In this document: positions 41,143 through 43,694 of the stretch, in pieces | Position numbering within the stretch: the first letter of the stretch is position 1 | Layout of the letters: each line of letters begins with the position of its first letter | Assembly (NCBI GenBank): GCA_017481265.1 | Contig: JAFUPK010000001.1 | Location: 1 to 43,694 of the forward strand | Source of the DNA: Clostridia bacterium | GTDB taxonomy: Bacteria; Bacillota; Clostridia; Oscillospirales; CAG-272 | Length of the DNA stretch: 43,694 nt | Direction: 5' to 3' | Position numbers and translations under genes: made by a program | Notes under the pieces: generated by a model | Told to the model about the DNA's origin: nothing | Database searches by the model: none | What the model saw: the letters and a program-made list of their open reading frames with translations, nothing else

Positions 41143-43299
41143 GTGAAAAAGATCATAGCTATGCTGCTTGTGGTGACGATGTGTCTCGCTGTAGTTCTTA
41201 CGGGAATCATCTCAGCCGCAGAAGAGAAAATGCCCTTTACTGACGTAAAAGAAGGCAAATGGTTCTATCCCTCGGTTAAAGCTGTTTGGGAAAAGGGCGT
41301 TATGGAGGGCAAATCGGAAACACAGTTTGCTCCGAACGAGCAGATGACAAGAGCACAGCTCGTTACGATCCTCTACAGACTCGCAGGTGCCGAGACTGAG
41401 GGCCTTGCGGAAAGCCTTACATTCAAGGATACGAAGAAGAGCGCGTGGTACGCAGAGTATGTAGGCTGGGCGGTAAAGGAGGGCCTCGTAAACGGATACG
41501 AGGATAATACCTTTAGGCCTAATGATCCCGTGCTTCGTCAGGAGCTCGCAAAGCTGTTCAGCACGTTCCTTGACTACGCAGGATATGAGTTCATCGGAAC
41601 AGTCCTCATCGAGAGCTTTTCCGACTCGGCAAAGCATCCTGAGTGGGCGAAGGAATATATTGAAGACCTCCGTGCCATCGGACTCGTTGGCGGCGACAAT
41701 TCAGGTGCCTTTAATCCCAAGTCCACAGCAACAAGAGCAGAGGTCGCGACGATCATCACCAGGCTTCTGCCTGCAGTATTTCCTGAGGATACGGGTGATA
41801 CCGACGTGACCGAGCCTGATACCACAGCTCCGGATACCACAGAGCCCGACGTGACCGAACCTGTGGAAAGCTTCGAAGGCGTGAAGTTTTATGTAAACGA
41901 TGCTTGGAAGGATCTTCCGGCTCCTGCTGATGACCCCACTCCCGAGAACATAGGTAAGATTTACGAGGACGAAAGCGGACTCTCGATCTCTGAGGTCATG
42001 CTGATAGACGATTGCCTATCAGATACTCCGAGCGACGTTATGGCAAGCGGTATAGGTATCCACGGCGGTCACGAGATCAAGCTTGTGCGTACCCGTTACG
42101 GTACCTTTGTAGTCTTTGTTACCGCGGATGTCAGTGAAGAGGGAAGAAGCTATGACGAATTCGCTCTTCTCAAGATAACCTCCGACGGAACCCGCCTCAT
42201 TTTCAAGGATGAGTTCCACCATTCACAGGGAAGCTGTGTGCCTAATATCCTGCAGGGTAAGAACGGCGAGCTATTCATAACCTTGTTCAACGATACTTGG
42301 AGTACAGGATCCGGCAGACTCACCATGTACAGATTCGACGCAAAGACTGAGAAGTATACCAAGGATGTTGTGACGATCCCCTTCGATGTTCCGTCAAATC
42401 AGTGCCACGGATATGGCTATACACAGCCCGTTATTGATCTGGAGATGGGTAAGATCTACGCAATATTCAACGGCGGAGATATCCCCGGATATATTGCGTG
42501 GTTTATCTACGATATTGAGAGCGGCAAGTGGGAGCCTTCCTGCTATACGGTGGAGATCGACTGGAGATGCTGCTACCTCAACGCATATCCCGACGGACGC
42601 GGCGGAATGTACTTCGTTGAAGAGCGCGCCATGCTCATAACCGAGCTCGGTAAGCAGCTTGGCGTCGATTTTGCAACTCAGACAGGCTATGTGTGGGATG
42701 CGCTGTACTTATTCCACATTCCGGACGTTCATAAGGAAGAAATGGATATTACGGTTGTCTATGAACCGACTTACGATACCGAGGCTGAAAGAGTCAAGCA
42801 GGAAAGTGCCGCTCACTACGGCTGCGGAAGCTCTATTGTTGACAGCGAAGGAAACCTCCAGCTTCTCTATACGGTCAAGCGAAATAACAGAAGCTATCTC
42901 TATCATGCAGTTTACGACAAGTATATGAAAGAAGTCAAAAATACACAGATAAAATTGACAAACGACAAAAACTCATATACGCCCATGCTTGCCGAGGGAC
43001 TTGACGGCAGTATTTACATTCTTGCCGTCGACACCTACATGACAAAGAAGCAAGCTGATCTTGAGATATGGAAGAGCACCGACAGCGGAATGACATTCAA
43101 GAAGATATGTGAGCCCGTTACCCTGAAGGTACGCGGAGCAGAGGAGGGAAGCGATACCATCCTCCCAACTAAGCTTATTGCTACCTCGGTAAGAAATAAT
43201 TCGGATAACGACGGCACTGTAGGACTCATAATGTTCAATCAGTCGGATAACGGCAAGTATGATTATTATTATCTCTCAGTTACTTTGCCTCATGAATAA
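41143..43299 (+). CDS. secreted SLH protein with predicted beta-propeller, copy 2
   Basis: This 718-residue paralogue of the preceding gene has a nearly identical signal peptide, three SLH repeats, a Thr/Asp/Pro linker (DTTAPDTTEPDVTEP) and a beta-propeller. Blade motifs match copy 1 (GIHGGHE, GSCVPNILQG, HGYGYTQPV, NAYPDGRGG). It also has a good Asp-box, STDSGMTF, near residue 645, fitting the S-x-D-x-G-x-T-W/F pattern of BNR/sialidase propellers. The start is GTG with GGAAAGG about 12 bases upstream. It probably arose by tandem duplication. Binding or hydrolysis of a glycan is plausible but not shown. Confidence 0.82.
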   Translation: MKKIIAMLLVVTMCLAVVLTGIISAAEEKMPFTDVKEGKWFYPSVKAVWEKGVMEGKSETQFAPNEQMTRAQLVTILYRLAGAETEGLAESLTFKDTKKSAWYAEYVGWAVKEGLVNGYEDNTFRPNDPVLRQELAKLFSTFLDYAGYEFIGTVLIESFSDSAKHPEWAKEYIEDLRAIGLVGGDNSGAFNPKSTATRAEVATIITRLLPAVFPEDTGDTDVTEPDTTAPDTTEPDVTEPVESFEGVKFYVNDAWKDLPAPADDPTPENIGKIYEDESGLSISEVMLIDDCLSDTPSDVMASGIGIHGGHEIKLVRTRYGTFVVFVTADVSEEGRSYDEFALLKITSDGTRLIFKDEFHHSQGSCVPNILQGKNGELFITLFNDTWSTGSGRLTMYRFDAKTEKYTKDVVTIPFDVPSNQCHGYGYTQPVIDLEMGKIYAIFNGGDIPGYIAWFIYDIESGKWEPSCYTVEIDWRCCYLNAYPDGRGGMYFVEERAMLITELGKQLGVDFATQTGYVWDALYLFHIPDVHKEEMDITVVYEPTYDTEAERVKQESAAHYGCGSSIVDSEGNLQLLYTVKRNNRSYLYHAVYDKYMKEVKNTQIKLTNDKNSYTPMLAEGLDGSIYILAVDTYMTKKQADLEIWKSTDSGMTFKKICEPVTLKVRGAEEGSDTILPTKLIATSVRNNSDNDGTVGLIMFNQSDNGKYDYYYLSVTLPHE

Positions 43300-43319
43300 T
43301 TTTTTCCTTTAATAATATA

Positions 43320-43374
43320 AGCTCCCCCGAAGAGCCTGCAAGAATTGTGATCTTGTAAGCTTGTCGGGGGAGCT
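43320..43374. other. long hairpin after SLH/propeller gene 2
   Basis: A perfect 11-bp GC-rich stem, AGCTCCCCCGA with TCGGGGGAGCT (43320-43330/43364-43374), has a further CAAGA...TCTTG stem inside the loop. No T-run follows, so it is a weak intrinsic terminator at best. The following bases to about 43505 are AT-rich with no other feature seen. Confidence 0.6.
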
Positions 43375-43508
43375 CCGTGTTTGCTTGGAAATTTCATTTG
43401 AATGTGACAATTAAATGGAAACCGAGGAATGAATTATACATTAGATGGTAAAAAGAGTGTTAAATATACAATTCTAATAAATTATTACTGTAAATTACTA
43501 ATATACAG

Positions 43509-43537
43509 TTGATTTTTTCGGTATTTTATGCTATGAT
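43509..43537 (+). promoter_or_regulatory. promoter of the last, partial gene
   Basis: TTGATT (43509-43514), a 17-base spacer and TATGAT (43532-43537), 48 bases before the ATG. Confidence 0.7.
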
Positions 43538-43585
43538 TAACATAGTTACCAATGGTAATGAATTTATCTTTTGGAGGAAACAGTT

Positions 43586-43694
43586 ATGAAACGTTTACTC
43601 AGCATACTGCTTGCAGTCATGATGGTAATGAGCATGGCAATGACAGCAGTATACGCGGAAGAGACAACAGAAGAAGTAACTCTTCCGTTTACCG
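43586..43694 (+). CDS. start of another secreted, probably SLH-type protein (cut by window edge)
   Basis: Thirty-six codons are visible. They encode a signal peptide, MKRLLSILLAVMMVMSMAMT followed by AVYAEE, then TTEEVTLPFT, which resembles the first SLH repeat start (xPFTDV) of the neighbouring proteins. GGAGGAAA precedes the ATG by six bases. The fold beyond the edge is unknown, so the SLH label is an inference from the cluster. Confidence 0.75.
   Translation, partial: MKRLLSILLAVMMVMSMAMTAVYAEETTEEVTLPFT

Overview
The window reads as a chromosomal segment of a Gram-positive, monoderm Clostridia-type bacterium, possibly of the Oscillospirales or a nearby order; that placement is an inference. 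The support is: Firmicutes-type gene order (infC-rpmI-rplT; rnc-smc-ftsY; yhbY-nadD-yqeK-LCP-rsfS-leuS-rpsU), DnaD- and DnaI-type replication proteins, a MecA adaptor, LytR-CpsA-Psr wall enzymes, S-layer-homology (SLH) proteins, and many strong SigA promoters of the TTGACA-17-TATAAT kind. No tRNA, rRNA, CRISPR array, transposase or phage gene was seen.

Left block (1-6896, minus strand). The left edge cuts the RNase P RNA gene, which has a textbook promoter. It is followed by a leftward gene series: dCMP deaminase, low-molecular-weight phosphatase, rimI, tsaD, dnaD-like, dnaI-like helicase loader, a TIM-barrel sugar isomerase-like protein and a YfcE-type phosphodiesterase. The 356-base gap in front of dnaD carries a cluster of DnaA-box-like 9-mers, including a perfect 12-bp inverted pair.

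Central block (6960-29826, plus strand). From a promoter divergent to the deaminase runs a long, tightly packed housekeeping series: infC (with an ATA start and a leader attenuator), rpmI, rplT, a SpoU-type rRNA methylase, dprA, topA, trmFO, plsX, rnc, an Elp3-like radical SAM protein, smc, ftsY, an XTP pyrophosphatase, yhbY, nadD, yqeK, two LCP wall ligases, rsfS and leuS. A separately promoted 58-codon rpsU and a strong terminator close the block.

Right block (29827-43694). This is accessory DNA. A lone fucose/arabinose-isomerase-like gene lies on the minus strand with its own promoter. Then come an ECF sigma factor, its overlapping membrane partner and a short SLH protein in one apparent operon. 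A large SLH/beta-helix protein, a hairpin-rich MITE-like insertion, mecA, two tandem SLH/beta-propeller paralogues and the start of another secreted protein follow. Apart from mecA, the theme is surface-anchored proteins with possible glycan-directed domains, perhaps under the ECF pair. This SLH cluster and the structured intergenic repeats (276-335, 29893-30004, 37732-38091) are the least explained parts of the window.
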